Origin: Methylacidiphilaceae bacterium
GTDB taxonomy: Bacteria > Verrucomicrobiota > Verrucomicrobiia > Methylacidiphilales > Methylacidiphilaceae
DNA length: 7,453 nt
NCBI GenBank assembly: GCA_028687155.1
Contig: JAQUAR010000065.1
Coordinates: 1-7,453, forward strand
Reading direction: 5' to 3'
Positions 1-7,078 of the stretch are shown here, in pieces (within the stretch, counting starts at the first letter, position 1; every line of letters begins with the position of its first letter). Below the pieces are notes generated by a model, which did no database searches, was not told the DNA's origin, and worked only from the letters and a program-made list of their open reading frames with translations. Made by a program: the position numbers and the translations under genes.

Positions 1-350
1 CAGCATTCTGTGCGTCGCTTCGGCCTCGCAGGGTCATCAAGGCGATTCGCCCTCCCTGGCCGGATGTCGCGGAATTCTCTTTTCCTTCTGCGGCGCTGCT
101 CTTGGACAGTCCGTCCTCTTCTTGGGGCGGGAGCGGAAAGACGCTCGATTGGTCGCTTGTGCGTCCGTTTGCGGCGAGAGTGCGCGAACCCCTTATCCTC
201 TCTGGAGGATTGACTCCCCAGAACGTCTCGGAGGCAATCGAGCAGACCCATCCTTTCGGAGTCGACGTGGCAAGCGGGGTGGAGCTTGCTCCTGGCAAAA
301 AAGATCCAAAGCGTGTATGGGAATTTGTACGAAGATGCAAGGGCACTTAA
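1..350 (+). CDS. trpF: Phosphoribosylanthranilate isomerase, C-terminal part (5' end outside window)
   Basis: Cytoplasmic (beta/alpha)8-barrel enzyme that isomerises N-(5'-phosphoribosyl)anthranilate to CdRP, the third step of tryptophan synthesis. The reading frame is already open at base 3 and stops with TAA at 348-350, giving 115 visible residues, a little over half of a usual TrpF of about 205. Seen directly: LLLDS followed by GGSGKTLDW, which matches the family's LLD...GGTGxxFDW segment with the general-acid Asp. Then comes the phosphate-binding stretch [11 protein letters not shown] and the C-terminal GVDVASGVE...PGKKDP signature. The N-terminal half with the catalytic Cys lies outside the window. 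The last codons overlap the start of trpB, pointing to coupled translation in a trp operon. Identification is firm; only the start is unknown. Confidence 0.93.
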   Translation, partial: AFCASLRPRRVIKAIRPPWPDVAEFSFPSAALLLDSPSSSWGGSGKTLDWSLVRPFAARVREPLILSGGLTPQNVSEAIEQTHPFGVDVASGVELAPGKKDPKRVWEFVRRCKGT

Positions 351-1585
351 CGAGCCTCCCGGATGCCGGCGGCCATTTCGGGCTTTACGGAGGGAAGTTT
401 GCGCCCGAATCGCTCGTGGCGGCCCTGACGGAGCTCGAGGAAACCTACCAGGTCGCGAAAGAAGACCCCGATTTCCGAAAAGAGCTGGAGCAGCTGCTCC
501 GGACCTATGCCGGCAGACCGACTCCCCTGACCTTTGCCGCTCGCCTGGCGGAAGGCTTGGGCGGCGCGCGCATCTATCTGAAGCGGGAGGATCTTCTCCA
601 TACCGGGGCGCATAAGATCAATAACACGTTGGGCCAAGCTCTCCTTGCCGTGCGAATGAAGAAGAAGCGCGTCATCGCCGAGACCGGCGCCGGCCAGCAT
701 GGGGTTGCCACCGCGACCGTTTGCGCCCGGTTCGGGCTCGCATGCACGATTTACATGGGCGAAGTGGACATGGAGCGTCAGGCCCTGAACGTCGCCCGCA
801 TGGAGATTCTCGGCGCGGAGGTTGTGGCTGTGCGGAGTGGGCAGCGTACCTTGAAGGAAGCGGTCAATGCCGCGATGCGTGACTGGGCCGCTACCGTGCG
901 CTCCACGCATTACATCCTTGGCTCGGCGCTTGGCCCCCATCCTTATCCGATGCTGGTTCGGGACTTCCAGACGGTGATCGGTCGGGAGGCACGAGAACAA
1001 ATCCTGGAGAGTGCAGGAAGATTGCCCCATGCCGTCGTGGCTTGTGTTGGCGGGGGAAGCAATGCGATCGGCATCTTCCATGGATTCCTCGATGATTCGG
1101 AAGTACGCCTGGTCGGGGTCGAGGCCGGCGGACGAGGCGACCGACTGGGAGACCATGCCGCCCGGTTTGCGGCCGGAGGCGTGGGAGTCCTGCAGGGAAC
1201 TCGGACATACCTGTTACAGGATGCCGATGGCCAGATTGCTTTGACCCACTCGATCTCGGCAGGGTTGGACTATGCCGCCGTCGGCCCCGAGCATGCCTAC
1301 CTCCGGGAAGTCGGAAGGGCCGAATACACAGCCGTCAGCGATCGGGAGGCTCTGGATGCTTTCTATCTTCTGGCGCGTAGGGAAGGCATCATTCCGGCCC
1401 TCGAGAGTGCCCATGCCATCGCCCACGCCATCCGGTTGGCGAAGGAGCTTTCTCCCGAGTCGGTGCTGCTGGTCAATCTTTCCGGCCGCGGCGACAAAGA
1501 TGTGGAGCAGGTGGTCCGGATGCAGCCTCAGAGGGGTGCCGGTGGAGGGAACGGGCCTGCTGCAAGGGAAGCGGCTCCTCTCTGA
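335..1585 (+). CDS. trpB: Tryptophan synthase beta chain
   Basis: PLP enzyme that condenses indole with L-serine to make tryptophan, normally in an alpha2-beta2 complex with TrpA. The protein has 416 residues, slightly above the usual 390-400. The N-terminus [15 protein letters not shown] (8-22) is typical. K94 in HTGAHKINN is the Schiff-base lysine and E116 in AETGAGQHG the catalytic glutamate. GGGSNAIG (239-246) binds the PLP phosphate and GRGDKD (384-389) lies near the cofactor ring. After about residue 392 there is a non-conserved Gly/Ala/Arg-rich tail of about 25 residues. ATG 335 was chosen because the family's N-terminal motif begins a few residues later; an in-frame ATG at 317 is the alternative. 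Only a weak GAAG precedes 335, so the 16-bp overlap with trpF suggests translational coupling. No trpA follows; the next gene is gmk. Confidence 0.96.
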   Translation: MQGHLTSLPDAGGHFGLYGGKFAPESLVAALTELEETYQVAKEDPDFRKELEQLLRTYAGRPTPLTFAARLAEGLGGARIYLKREDLLHTGAHKINNTLGQALLAVRMKKKRVIAETGAGQHGVATATVCARFGLACTIYMGEVDMERQALNVARMEILGAEVVAVRSGQRTLKEAVNAAMRDWAATVRSTHYILGSALGPHPYPMLVRDFQTVIGREAREQILESAGRLPHAVVACVGGGSNAIGIFHGFLDDSEVRLVGVEAGGRGDRLGDHAARFAAGGVGVLQGTRTYLLQDADGQIALTHSISAGLDYAAVGPEHAYLREVGRAEYTAVSDREALDAFYLLARREGIIPALESAHAIAHAIRLAKELSPESVLLVNLSGRGDKDVEQVVRMQPQRGAGGGNGPAAREAAPL

Positions 1586-1602
1586 CTTCCCGTCCTGGGA
1601 AG
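1586..1602 (+). other. Small hairpin directly after the trpB stop codon
   Basis: CTTCCC (1586-1591), loop GTCCT, GGGAAG (1597-1602) form a perfect 6-bp stem starting on the base after the trpB TGA. No T tract follows, so it is not a standard intrinsic terminator. It could slow or protect transcript ends between trpB and gmk, or be chance in GC-rich sequence. Confidence 0.3.
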
Positions 1603-1633
1603 GGACGTGGAGGCCGAGTGCGGGGATTAGAGG

Positions 1634-2272
1634 ATGCAGCCGATGAAGGGGGAGGAAGCAACCATATTTCGCAGGGAAGGGATTCTCTTCGTGATTTCCG
1701 CGCCTTCGGGGACAGGGAAGAGCACTCTTTGCGAAAACTTGCGCCGGACGCCGGATTTCGTCTTTTCGATCTCCTGCACGACACGGCAGCCCCGGCGTGG
1801 GGAAGTAGACGGGGAGGATTACCTTTTCCTGGACGAGCAGCAGTTTTCTGCCAAGGTCGCCGCAGGGGAGTTTCTGGAATATGCGAGGGTTCATGGCTGC
1901 TGGTACGGGACCTTGCGACAGACCGTGCTCGAAGCGCTCTCCGAAGGAACGGATGTCCTGCTAGATATCGACGTTCAGGGAGCGAAAAACATTCGTCTCC
2001 AGGAGGACCCCCGTCTGAAATCGGCTCTCGTCGACGTGTTTATCATGCCTCCCACCTTTGCCGAATTGGAGCGCCGGCTCAGGAAGCGCGGAACCGAAGA
2101 GCAGAGTGAGATCGAGCGAAGACTGGAACGCGGCCGGGAAGAGATGAAGGCGTGGAAGGAGTTCAAATACACGATTCTCTCGGGGTCCATGGAGGAGGAC
2201 CTGACGAAGTTCCGCGCTATCATGCGGGCGGAGCGATATCTGAGCCGGAGACTGACTCTGCATGAAGAATAG
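1634..2272 (+). CDS. gmk: Guanylate kinase
   Basis: Cytoplasmic nucleotide kinase that phosphorylates GMP (and dGMP) to GDP with ATP. It has 212 residues, the normal size for the bacterial family. The P-loop is APSGTGKST (23-31). The GMP-binding segment is TTRQPRRGEVDGEDYLF (49-65), with YGT at 91-93. DVLLDIDVQGAKNIR (107-121) is the conserved Walker-B-like strand. The Arg-rich lid follows at about 146-166. ATG 1634 is annotated, but ATG 1643 is equally plausible: AGAGG at 1629-1633 abuts the first ATG and sits 9 nt before the second. The gene lies 48 bp after trpB and its last 11 bp overlap the CoaC gene. The gmk-coaBC neighbourhood is common in bacteria, usually with rpoZ between them; no rpoZ is present here. 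Confidence 0.96.
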   Translation: MQPMKGEEATIFRREGILFVISAPSGTGKSTLCENLRRTPDFVFSISCTTRQPRRGEVDGEDYLFLDEQQFSAKVAAGEFLEYARVHGCWYGTLRQTVLEALSEGTDVLLDIDVQGAKNIRLQEDPRLKSALVDVFIMPPTFAELERRLRKRGTEEQSEIERRLERGREEMKAWKEFKYTILSGSMEEDLTKFRAIMRAERYLSRRLTLHEE

Positions 2273-3008
2273 CGCGCCCACCGTTCTTCTCGGTGTGACC
2301 GGCTCGGTCGCCGCCTTTCGCACGATCGATCTGGCGAGCCAACTGACCAAAGGAGGATATCTCGTCGATGTCGTGTTGACGTCCGGAGCTCTCCAGTTCG
2401 TTCGTCCTCTTTCCTTCGAAGCCGTTACGCATCGATCTGCTTATACGGACCAGAGCCCGGGGATCTTAGCGGGTCGAGCCATTCATATTGCATTGGCGGA
2501 GCGGGCCGGGGTCGTCGTCGTTGCTCCTGCCACCGCAGATCTGATCGGCCGGCATGCGTGCGGTCTAGCGCAAGATCTGCTGACCACTCTCCTCCTTGCG
2601 ACCGAAGCGCCGGTTCTGCTGGCTCCCGCGATGAATACCCGGATGTGGAGGCATCCGGCGGTTCGTGATAATGTTGCTCTGCTGGAAAGGCGAGGGGTGC
2701 GGTTTGTGGGTCCGGAGGCCGGCCTTCTCTCTTGCGGGACCGAGGGTCCCGGACGACTCTGGCCCGTGGATCAGCTCTATGCCAAAATCGAGGAGCTTGT
2801 TCCTAGGGCAGCGCCTCTCCTCGACTCGCGAGAACGGGAAGGGAAAGAGCTTGCCGCGCTCGGGCAAAGACCGTCTTCTTTGCCTCAGGAGGGGGACAAG
2901 AGCAAGGAGAGGAACGAGATGGCGGACAAAAAGAAGCCTGTAAAGAAGCCGGCGGTCAGGAAAACGGAAAAGAGCAGCAAGAAGGGGCCGGCCGCGAAGA
3001 AGAAATAG
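2262..3008 (+). CDS. coaC: Phosphopantothenoylcysteine decarboxylase (CoaC-type flavoprotein) with lysine-rich tail
   Basis: FMN-dependent decarboxylase converting 4'-phosphopantothenoylcysteine to 4'-phosphopantetheine in CoA synthesis. The flavoprotein domain covers residues 1 to about 180. It shows GVTGSVAAFR (11-20), the catalytic His in AIHIA (H75), APATADLIGRHACGLAQDLL (88-107), PAMNTRMW (122-129) and the active-site Cys loop SCGTEGPGRL (157-166, C158). The usual bacterial bifunctional Dfp protein of about 400 residues continues into the CoaB synthetase domain; here that domain is missing. Instead there is a polar linker (about 181-219) and a basic tail (220-248) with 12 Lys in 29 residues. 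ATG 2262 overlaps gmk by 11 bp, implying coupled translation. An internal in-frame ATG at 2919 has its own Shine-Dalgarno site. The function of the tail is unknown. A related HFCD-family flavoprotein is possible, but H75, PAMN and the Cys loop favour CoaC. Confidence 0.87.
   Translation: MKNSAPTVLLGVTGSVAAFRTIDLASQLTKGGYLVDVVLTSGALQFVRPLSFEAVTHRSAYTDQSPGILAGRAIHIALAERAGVVVVAPATADLIGRHACGLAQDLLTTLLLATEAPVLLAPAMNTRMWRHPAVRDNVALLERRGVRFVGPEAGLLSCGTEGPGRLWPVDQLYAKIEELVPRAAPLLDSREREGKELAALGQRPSSLPQEGDKSKERNEMADKKKPVKKPAVRKTEKSSKKGPAAKKK
2919..3008 (+). other. Possible internal start: 29-residue lysine-rich peptide in frame with CoaC
   Basis: AAGGAGAGG at 2904-2912 lies 6 nt before ATG 2919, a better ribosome binding site than most in this window. 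The ATG is in frame with the CoaC gene, so initiation here would yield a separate 29-residue peptide with 12 Lys and 1 Arg, in KKP, KKPA and AAKKK blocks like the basic tails of histone H1-like bacterial proteins. It could instead be only the tail of CoaC, the purine-rich Lys/Glu codons making a Shine-Dalgarno match by chance. Nothing in the sequence decides between these. Confidence 0.3.
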
Positions 3009-3178
3009 GAAGAGTCTTCGGCGGAGAGAAGAGAAGAGACGGCCGTTCCGCGTGAGTTTCCATGCAGCGGGCCGGGCGTGGGTTTTGTCCCTAAGCGACG
3101 AAGCCCGTCGGTGGAATTGGAAGGCACGACTTGCCGCGCCTCGGCTACGAAACTTGTGAGACATGGCGGCTAAAGCGT

Positions 3179-3187
3179 GAAGGAGGG
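3179..3187 (+). promoter_or_regulatory. Strong ribosome binding site that fixes the purE start
   Basis: GAAGGAGGG, matching the anti-Shine-Dalgarno consensus over seven bases, ends 7 nt before ATG 3195. It shows that the longer in-frame start at GTG 3177, which would place this site inside the coding region, is unlikely. Confidence 0.7.
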
Positions 3188-3194
3188 CGTTCGG

Positions 3195-3680
3195 ATGGGG
3201 GAGAGTCCGGTCGTGGCGATCCTGATGGGGAGCCAGTCCGATTGGCCAGTTCTGCAGGGTGCGGCTGAGGTCTTGCACCACTTTTCCGTGCCCCATGAGA
3301 AGGCGATCGTCTCCGCCCACCGCACCCCGGAAAAGCTGCGCCACTATGCTTTATCGGCAGCCGAGCGCGGGATCAAAGTCCTGATCGCAGGCGCCGGCGG
3401 GGCCGCGCACCTGCCGGGAATGCTTGCCGCCTACACTCCGCTTCCGGTGCTCGGAGTCCCTGTCGAAACACGGACCTTACGAGGCGTGGATTCCCTCTTG
3501 TCCATTGTGCAGATGCCGTATGGCATTCCGGTGGGCTGCCTGGCGATCGGCGAGGCCGGTGCGCGCAATGCCGCCCTGCTCGCGGTTTCGATCCTTAGCT
3601 TGGAGAATCCAGAGCTCGCCGAGCTCTTGCGTGAGTTTCGCCGTACGCAGACGCAGCGGGTTCTCGATCAGACGATATGA
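3195..3680 (+). CDS. purE: N5-carboxyaminoimidazole ribonucleotide mutase (class I PurE)
   Basis: Moves the carboxylate of N5-CAIR, the PurK product, to carbon to give CAIR in de novo purine synthesis; class I enzymes are homo-octamers. The protein has 161 residues, the usual length. Seen: GSQSDW (12-17), which binds the ribonucleotide phosphate; SAHRTP (40-45) with catalytic H42; [12 protein letters not shown] (65-76); GVPVET (87-92); and [15 protein letters not shown] (99-113). These are class I features, consistent with the adjacent purK. ATG 3195 was chosen over the upstream GTG 3177 because AAGGAGG (3180-3186) sits 8 nt before it and overlaps the GTG reading. A 186-bp spacer separates it from coaC, so it may have its own promoter, though I see no clear -35/-10 pair. 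It ends in an ATGA overlap with purK. Confidence 0.96.
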   Translation: MGESPVVAILMGSQSDWPVLQGAAEVLHHFSVPHEKAIVSAHRTPEKLRHYALSAAERGIKVLIAGAGGAAHLPGMLAAYTPLPVLGVPVETRTLRGVDSLLSIVQMPYGIPVGCLAIGEAGARNAALLAVSILSLENPELAELLREFRRTQTQRVLDQTI

Positions 3681-4822
3681 GTCCAAAGCTTCCCGGCGCG
3701 TCTGTCGGAATTATCGGCGGAGGCCAGCTTGGACGCATGCTCGCAGGAGAAGCGAGAAGGATGGGCTACCGGCTCGCGGTTTTCGATCCCGATCGGGAGA
3801 GCCCGGCGGCCGCGCTGGCGGACCGCCACTGGTGCTCCGACTTTTCCGATCAAAAGGCGTTGGCGGAATTTGCGGACGCTGCCGACGTCATCACCTACGA
3901 ATTCGAGAATATCCCGGCGGAGAGCTTGGCCTTCCTCAATTCGAAGGTCTCTGTTTTCCCTTCTCCGGAAATTCTTCGAATCTGCCAGGATCGCATTCGT
4001 GAGAAGGTTTTTTTGGTTCAGCAGAACTGTCCCGTCGCCGCCTTTTGTCCCATTGAGCACGCAGGCGATCTCAAGAAAGCCCTCCAGATCGTGGGGACTC
4101 CCGCTTTGTTGAAGACCGCGCGGCTTGGATACGATGGGAAGGGGCAGGCGGAAGTCTCTGCCCCATCCGACTTGGAAATCGCCTGGCGGCAGCTGGGAGA
4201 GGTGCCGGCCATCCTGGAGGAGAAGGTATCGCTGGAGGCGGAGCTTTCCGCAATCGTGGGGCGGTCGGCCACCGGAGCCATTACGGTCTTCCCGATCCCC
4301 AGGAACTTTCATCGCAAGGGCATTTTTGATTACTCGCTGGTTCCCTCCGGTTTGGACGGAAGGCTGGAAAGGGCCGCAGGGGAGATCGCGGGGAAGATTG
4401 CTTCGGCCCTGGGACTGGTCGGCGTTCTCGCCGTTGAGTTTTTCCTTGCCGTCGGGGAGCGTCTGCTGGTGAACGAACTCGCCCCGCGGCCACACAACTC
4501 CGGCCACTTTACTCTGGACGCCTGTATCACGAGCCAGTTCGAACAGCAGTTGCGGGCCATTGCCGGACTGCCCCTGGGCGATGTCTCCGCACGAGGTCCT
4601 CTCCTTCTCCGTAACATCCTGGGGGAGTCGTGGGCGCAGGGCGAGCCGGATTGGGCGTCTCTTCTCTCCTTGCCGGGCTTGCGTCTCTACCTCTACGGGA
4701 AAAAGCGTCCGCTGGCGAAGCGGAAAATGGGTCACTACTCCGTGATCGCCTCTTCGATGGCGGACGCCCGAGAGATTGACGCACGGGCTCAAGCGATTCT
4801 CCATCTGGACCGGGAACTGTAA
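3677..4822 (+). CDS. purK: N5-carboxyaminoimidazole ribonucleotide synthase (ATP-grasp)
   Basis: Uses ATP and bicarbonate to carboxylate AIR to N5-CAIR, the substrate of PurE. It has 381 residues, in the normal range. The N-terminal dinucleotide-like fold opens with [13 protein letters not shown] (11-23) and YEFENIP (74-80). The ATP-grasp glycine-rich loop is [11 protein letters not shown] (147-157). Other conserved positions are EEKV (181-184), [12 protein letters not shown] (205-216), AVEFF (252-256), and the metal- and substrate-binding [18 protein letters not shown] (266-283). The C-terminal domain carries KMGH (350-353). Its ATG overlaps the purE stop as ATGA (3677-3680), so translation is coupled and the two enzymes, which pass on an unstable intermediate, are made together. 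Its end lies 13 bp from the end of the convergent minus-strand gene. Confidence 0.96.
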   Translation: MSPKLPGASVGIIGGGQLGRMLAGEARRMGYRLAVFDPDRESPAAALADRHWCSDFSDQKALAEFADAADVITYEFENIPAESLAFLNSKVSVFPSPEILRICQDRIREKVFLVQQNCPVAAFCPIEHAGDLKKALQIVGTPALLKTARLGYDGKGQAEVSAPSDLEIAWRQLGEVPAILEEKVSLEAELSAIVGRSATGAITVFPIPRNFHRKGIFDYSLVPSGLDGRLERAAGEIAGKIASALGLVGVLAVEFFLAVGERLLVNELAPRPHNSGHFTLDACITSQFEQQLRAIAGLPLGDVSARGPLLLRNILGESWAQGEPDWASLLSLPGLRLYLYGKKRPLAKRKMGHYSVIASSMADAREIDARAQAILHLDREL

Positions 4823-4835
4823 GATTGTCCGGCGT

Positions 4836-5594
4836 CTATCGGTACCAAGCGTACCAGTCGACGCAGATCCTCTCGCAGCGCTCCGGCTCTCCCGTCTCCC
4901 GGAAAGGCCACCAGACCGTAAAGCCGCTCGAGCGGTATCCCGCGGGCTGAACGGTGAACCAGGAGGAAAGGAGCCAGGGAAGCAGTGCGGGAGTCGGTGG
5001 GCGGCCAAGGCAGGGAATCGCGGAGATCATCGGCCCGAGGTCGAAGCGAAAGAGAAGATCCGGATCTGACGGTTGCCAGCCCCAGCGGGAAAAATAGATT
5101 TCGAAACGATCGGTCTTCGTTCGGCCGGGGACCGGAAGAACCGGATACTCGGCCTGGATCCGGATGTGCTTGATTTCCCGCGCTTCAAAAGTCATGGGAA
5201 TGGCCCAGGCATGGCGCACCGGGTGCCCACTCTTTTCCCCCAGGCGAGCAAGCTCTTCGGGTGCCTCCTCCCGAATAGCCTGGACCCTCCTTTCCTTCTC
5301 CCAGACGTGAAACCAGAGGGGCGGATTCGCTGGATCCTCGTCGGAATAAAAGAGAAGTTTCGTGATCTGACCGCCATTCTGCAGGACGACCTCTTCTTGG
5401 TAGAGCACACGCGGGATGAGCGGGGAAGAAAGAGGGGAAGGGGAGAGCGGGGCTGGTTTCCTGGGAACGAGCCGAGCATAGGCTCTGTCGGAAAGAAGCC
5501 GGACCGGAAGAGGACGCGCCTGGGCTGAGAAAAGGCAACTTCCGAGGCAGAAGAAGAGGACGGTCTTCTTTCCCAGCGAGAGCACGGTAGGCAT
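4836..5594 (-). CDS. Exported protein of unknown function
   Basis: I do not recognise this 252-residue protein. Residues 1-26 look like a Sec signal peptide: basic KK at 9-10, hydrophobic core about 11-23, and SAQA with likely cleavage after A26. LGSC (17-20) loosely resembles a lipobox, but the Cys at position 16 breaks the usual pattern, so lipoprotein status is doubtful. The next stretch is rich in Pro/Ser (about 41-58). The remainder is rich in aromatics (LWFHVW, IYFSRWGW, WLLSSWFTV, FTVWWPF) and alternating residues, suggesting a beta-rich envelope domain. It ends with a Cys pair and DWYAWYR. AAGGAG sits 5 nt before the ATG. It lies 18 bp downstream of the membrane-protein gene on the same strand, almost certainly one transcript, and converges on purK. 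Confidence 0.72.
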   Translation of the reverse strand: MPTVLSLGKKTVLFFCLGSCLFSAQARPLPVRLLSDRAYARLVPRKPAPLSPSPLSSPLIPRVLYQEEVVLQNGGQITKLLFYSDEDPANPPLWFHVWEKERRVQAIREEAPEELARLGEKSGHPVRHAWAIPMTFEAREIKHIRIQAEYPVLPVPGRTKTDRFEIYFSRWGWQPSDPDLLFRFDLGPMISAIPCLGRPPTPALLPWLLSSWFTVQPAGYRSSGFTVWWPFRETGEPERCERICVDWYAWYR

Positions 5595-5612
5595 GGAGGC
5601 TCCTTCTGCTGC

Positions 5613-6392
5613 TTATCGGTTCGTCTCGTCGCAGCCCGTCCGAATTTCGCGATAGCCCGCCCACCCAAGGAGCCCGAACGCGCTCAGATGGAGGAGCAGG
5701 AGAAGAAGCAGGAGGAAGAGTTGCGTCCGCCTCATGGTATCTCCCCAGCGCTGGTTGGCCGCTTGGCGCAAGGAGTCGGCAAGGACTCGTTTGATTCGCT
5801 CCGCCGGGTAGAATCCCGGCGAGGAGGTAAAGAAGGCCTTCATGTCCGCCGAGAGCGCGTTTGACGGCTCCGCGAGGCAAACACCGAGAAGAGCAGCCAC
5901 CTGCGGAGAGGTGGTGGAGAAGCTGGCGAGGGCGGCGGCGGCATAGGAAGTCGCCGCGGCCTCCCGAGCCGCTGGCGTCGTCAGCGGCAAAAAGTGCGCT
6001 TCGGATGAGGGCAGGAGAGGCTCCAGTTCTCTGAGGCGAATCGTTTTCCTGGCCCTCTCGAATGCAGCATCTTGCCAGGATGAGCTTCCCAAGACCTCCC
6101 GGGCCCAGTTCGCGATCGCACGATGGACGAGGGGACGGGTGTGGGCCGCCCCGACGGACAAGGGTACGGCGAAGAGGGTCGCGAGGGCGGTGAGAGCGCA
6201 GAGCGGGTGGCGCCTGGCCCTGGGCGCGAAGCCTCGATTCCAGAGGAGAGCCGAATGACTAAGCAGCGTCCAGGAAAGTGCGGCACAACCGAGCGCGAGC
6301 CCCAGAGTGCCGGCCATGGCCGGCGGCTCTTTTCCTGCCAGCTCGGCCAGAGCTCGACTGGACAAGGAGAGCAAATCGATGATCCACCCCAT
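5613..6392 (-). CDS. Membrane protein of unknown function, three predicted transmembrane segments
   Basis: Unrecognised 259-residue protein. Hydrophobic segments lie at about 26-50 (Gly/Ala/Leu-rich), 63-83 and 224-246; the last contains eight consecutive leucines and is preceded by the charged MRRTQ. Between the second and third lies a soluble stretch of about 140 residues, Ala/Arg-rich and probably helical. The short C-terminus (YREIRTGCDETNR) is polar. The start at 6392 was chosen because AGGAGG (6401-6406, minus strand) sits 8 nt before it. The frame is open for 38 more codons upstream, to an ATG at 6506, but that part is not hydrophobic and would overlap the divergent gene. It is the first gene of a two-gene unit with the exported protein. 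No enzyme motif is visible. Confidence 0.72.
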   Translation of the reverse strand: MGWIIDLLSLSSRALAELAGKEPPAMAGTLGLALGCAALSWTLLSHSALLWNRGFAPRARRHPLCALTALATLFAVPLSVGAAHTRPLVHRAIANWAREVLGSSSWQDAAFERARKTIRLRELEPLLPSSEAHFLPLTTPAAREAAATSYAAAALASFSTTSPQVAALLGVCLAEPSNALSADMKAFFTSSPGFYPAERIKRVLADSLRQAANQRWGDTMRRTQLFLLLLLLLLHLSAFGLLGWAGYREIRTGCDETNR

Positions 6393-6462
6393 GGGATCGG
6401 CCTCCTGTCGAACGGAAGAATCGATTTCTGTCTTTTGGGAGAACCAGCGGAGAAAAACAAAG

Positions 6463-6472
6463 TTGACGTCAA
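6463..6472. promoter_or_regulatory. Palindrome in the divergent intergenic region, overlapping a possible -35 box
   Basis: TTGACGTCAA is a perfect 10-bp inverted repeat between the divergent genes starting at 6392 (minus) and 6501 (plus). Read on the plus strand, TTGACG (6463-6468) is a good -35 match, followed after 17 bp by TATGCG (6486-6491), a poor -10. No matching -10 is seen on the minus strand. It could be an operator, a promoter element, both, or chance. Confidence 0.3.
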
Positions 6473-6500
6473 ACAGAGAATGCCCTATGCGGAAATCCCC

Positions 6501-6932
6501 ATGCAAGGATCAAGAAGACTGTGTGGGTTCAGCCTCTATTTTGCCATTCTCCTCGCGGGCGCGATCAGCTCATCCGCTTGGGCAAAAACAAATTATTATC
6601 CGCTAAAGAAGGTTCTCTCTTCCCCCAGTCGGAAAGCCGGACAACTCTCGCCCGATGACTATATTACCGTCACCGTGGATGGAGCGAAGAAGAAGGTCGC
6701 AGTCTGGAGTTCCGCTCCGAGCCGCCCCTTTCGGCGGATCGGCGTTCTAGAGACGAACCGGTGGCGGAAGCATGCCGCGCGGATCGCGGCGAAGAACGGG
6801 GGCGACGGCATCCTCTTGGTGGGGCACGAAGAGGAGCCCTATGTGCCCGCTTGGGTCGCTCGTCAATCGGGCACGCTCCGTTTTAGCGAATTTCGCTACT
6901 GGTGGGTCATCGTCGGTCCCGCGGGACAGTGA
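6501..6932 (+). CDS. Small exported protein of unknown function
   Basis: Unrecognised protein of 143 residues. It has a clear Sec signal peptide: RR at 5-6, hydrophobic core about 8-22, and cleavage probably after AWA (28), leaving a mature form of about 115 residues. The mature part has a basic segment with YITVTVDGAKKKVAVW (54-69), then IGVLETN and AARIAAKNGGDGILLVG. The order of a beta strand, a helix ending in GGDxI and another strand resembles small periplasmic or lipoprotein domains in which a 'GADA' turn follows a helix, but this is shape similarity only. ATG 6501 is preferred because it gives the canonical signal peptide and has GGAAA shortly upstream; ATG 6480 would add seven residues. 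It is divergent from the membrane-protein gene and may share control with it. Confidence 0.65.
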   Translation: MQGSRRLCGFSLYFAILLAGAISSSAWAKTNYYPLKKVLSSPSRKAGQLSPDDYITVTVDGAKKKVAVWSSAPSRPFRRIGVLETNRWRKHAARIAAKNGGDGILLVGHEEEPYVPAWVARQSGTLRFSEFRYWWVIVGPAGQ

Positions 6933-7049
6933 CCGTCCGCCTTTCCCCCAGCACTCCCGAGGACGACTCCCTTCTCCGTCGCTGCGGCCTTTGCTGGGGA
7001 TCGGCGGTCTTTTGCCGCAATTGACTCGCCCAGAGTTGCCTGCAGCGGA

Positions 7050-7055
7050 TAAGAT
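7050..7055 (+). promoter_or_regulatory. Possible -10 element for the tRNA gene
   Basis: TAAGAT lies 23 nt before the tRNA 5' end, a sensible place for a -10 box. TTGACT at 7021-7026 is a good -35 sequence, but the 23-bp spacer is too long for a standard sigma-70 promoter, so the pair is not convincing. Confidence 0.25.
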
Positions 7056-7078
7056 AGGTGCAAGAACTGTTTGCGAAG

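Noticed and set aside
347..1156. 269-codon minus-strand open frame opposite trpB
   Set aside because: Antisense shadow of a clearly functional trpB; no ribosome site or domain was recognised.
3009..3194. 186-bp spacer before purE searched for a riboswitch, small gene or promoter
   Set aside because: Only a tiny GAAGAGTCTTC repeat and frames of 10 codons or fewer were seen. No purine-riboswitch core or convincing -35/-10 pair was found.
4831..4864. Imperfect hairpin at the convergent junction of purK and the minus-strand gene (GGTAC/GTACC inside GCGTC/GACGC)
   Set aside because: It has a 4x4 internal loop and no T tract on either strand, and it mostly falls within the last codons of the minus-strand gene, so a bidirectional terminator is not supported.
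3668..5008. 446-codon open frame on the minus strand opposite purK
   Set aside because: It is a shadow of purK, whose ATP-grasp motifs are intact. The antisense protein is low-complexity, Arg/Pro/Gly-rich and without recognisable domains, and long antisense frames are expected in GC-rich DNA.
6393..6506. N-terminal extension of the membrane protein to an ATG at 6506 on the minus strand
   Set aside because: The start at 6392 has a strong AGGAGG at the right spacing, and the extension would run into the start of the divergent gene.
6947..7000. Inverted repeat CCCCAGCA / TGCTGGGG after the small exported-protein gene
   Set aside because: The 38-base loop is too long for an intrinsic terminator and no T run directly follows, so it is probably chance in GC-rich sequence.
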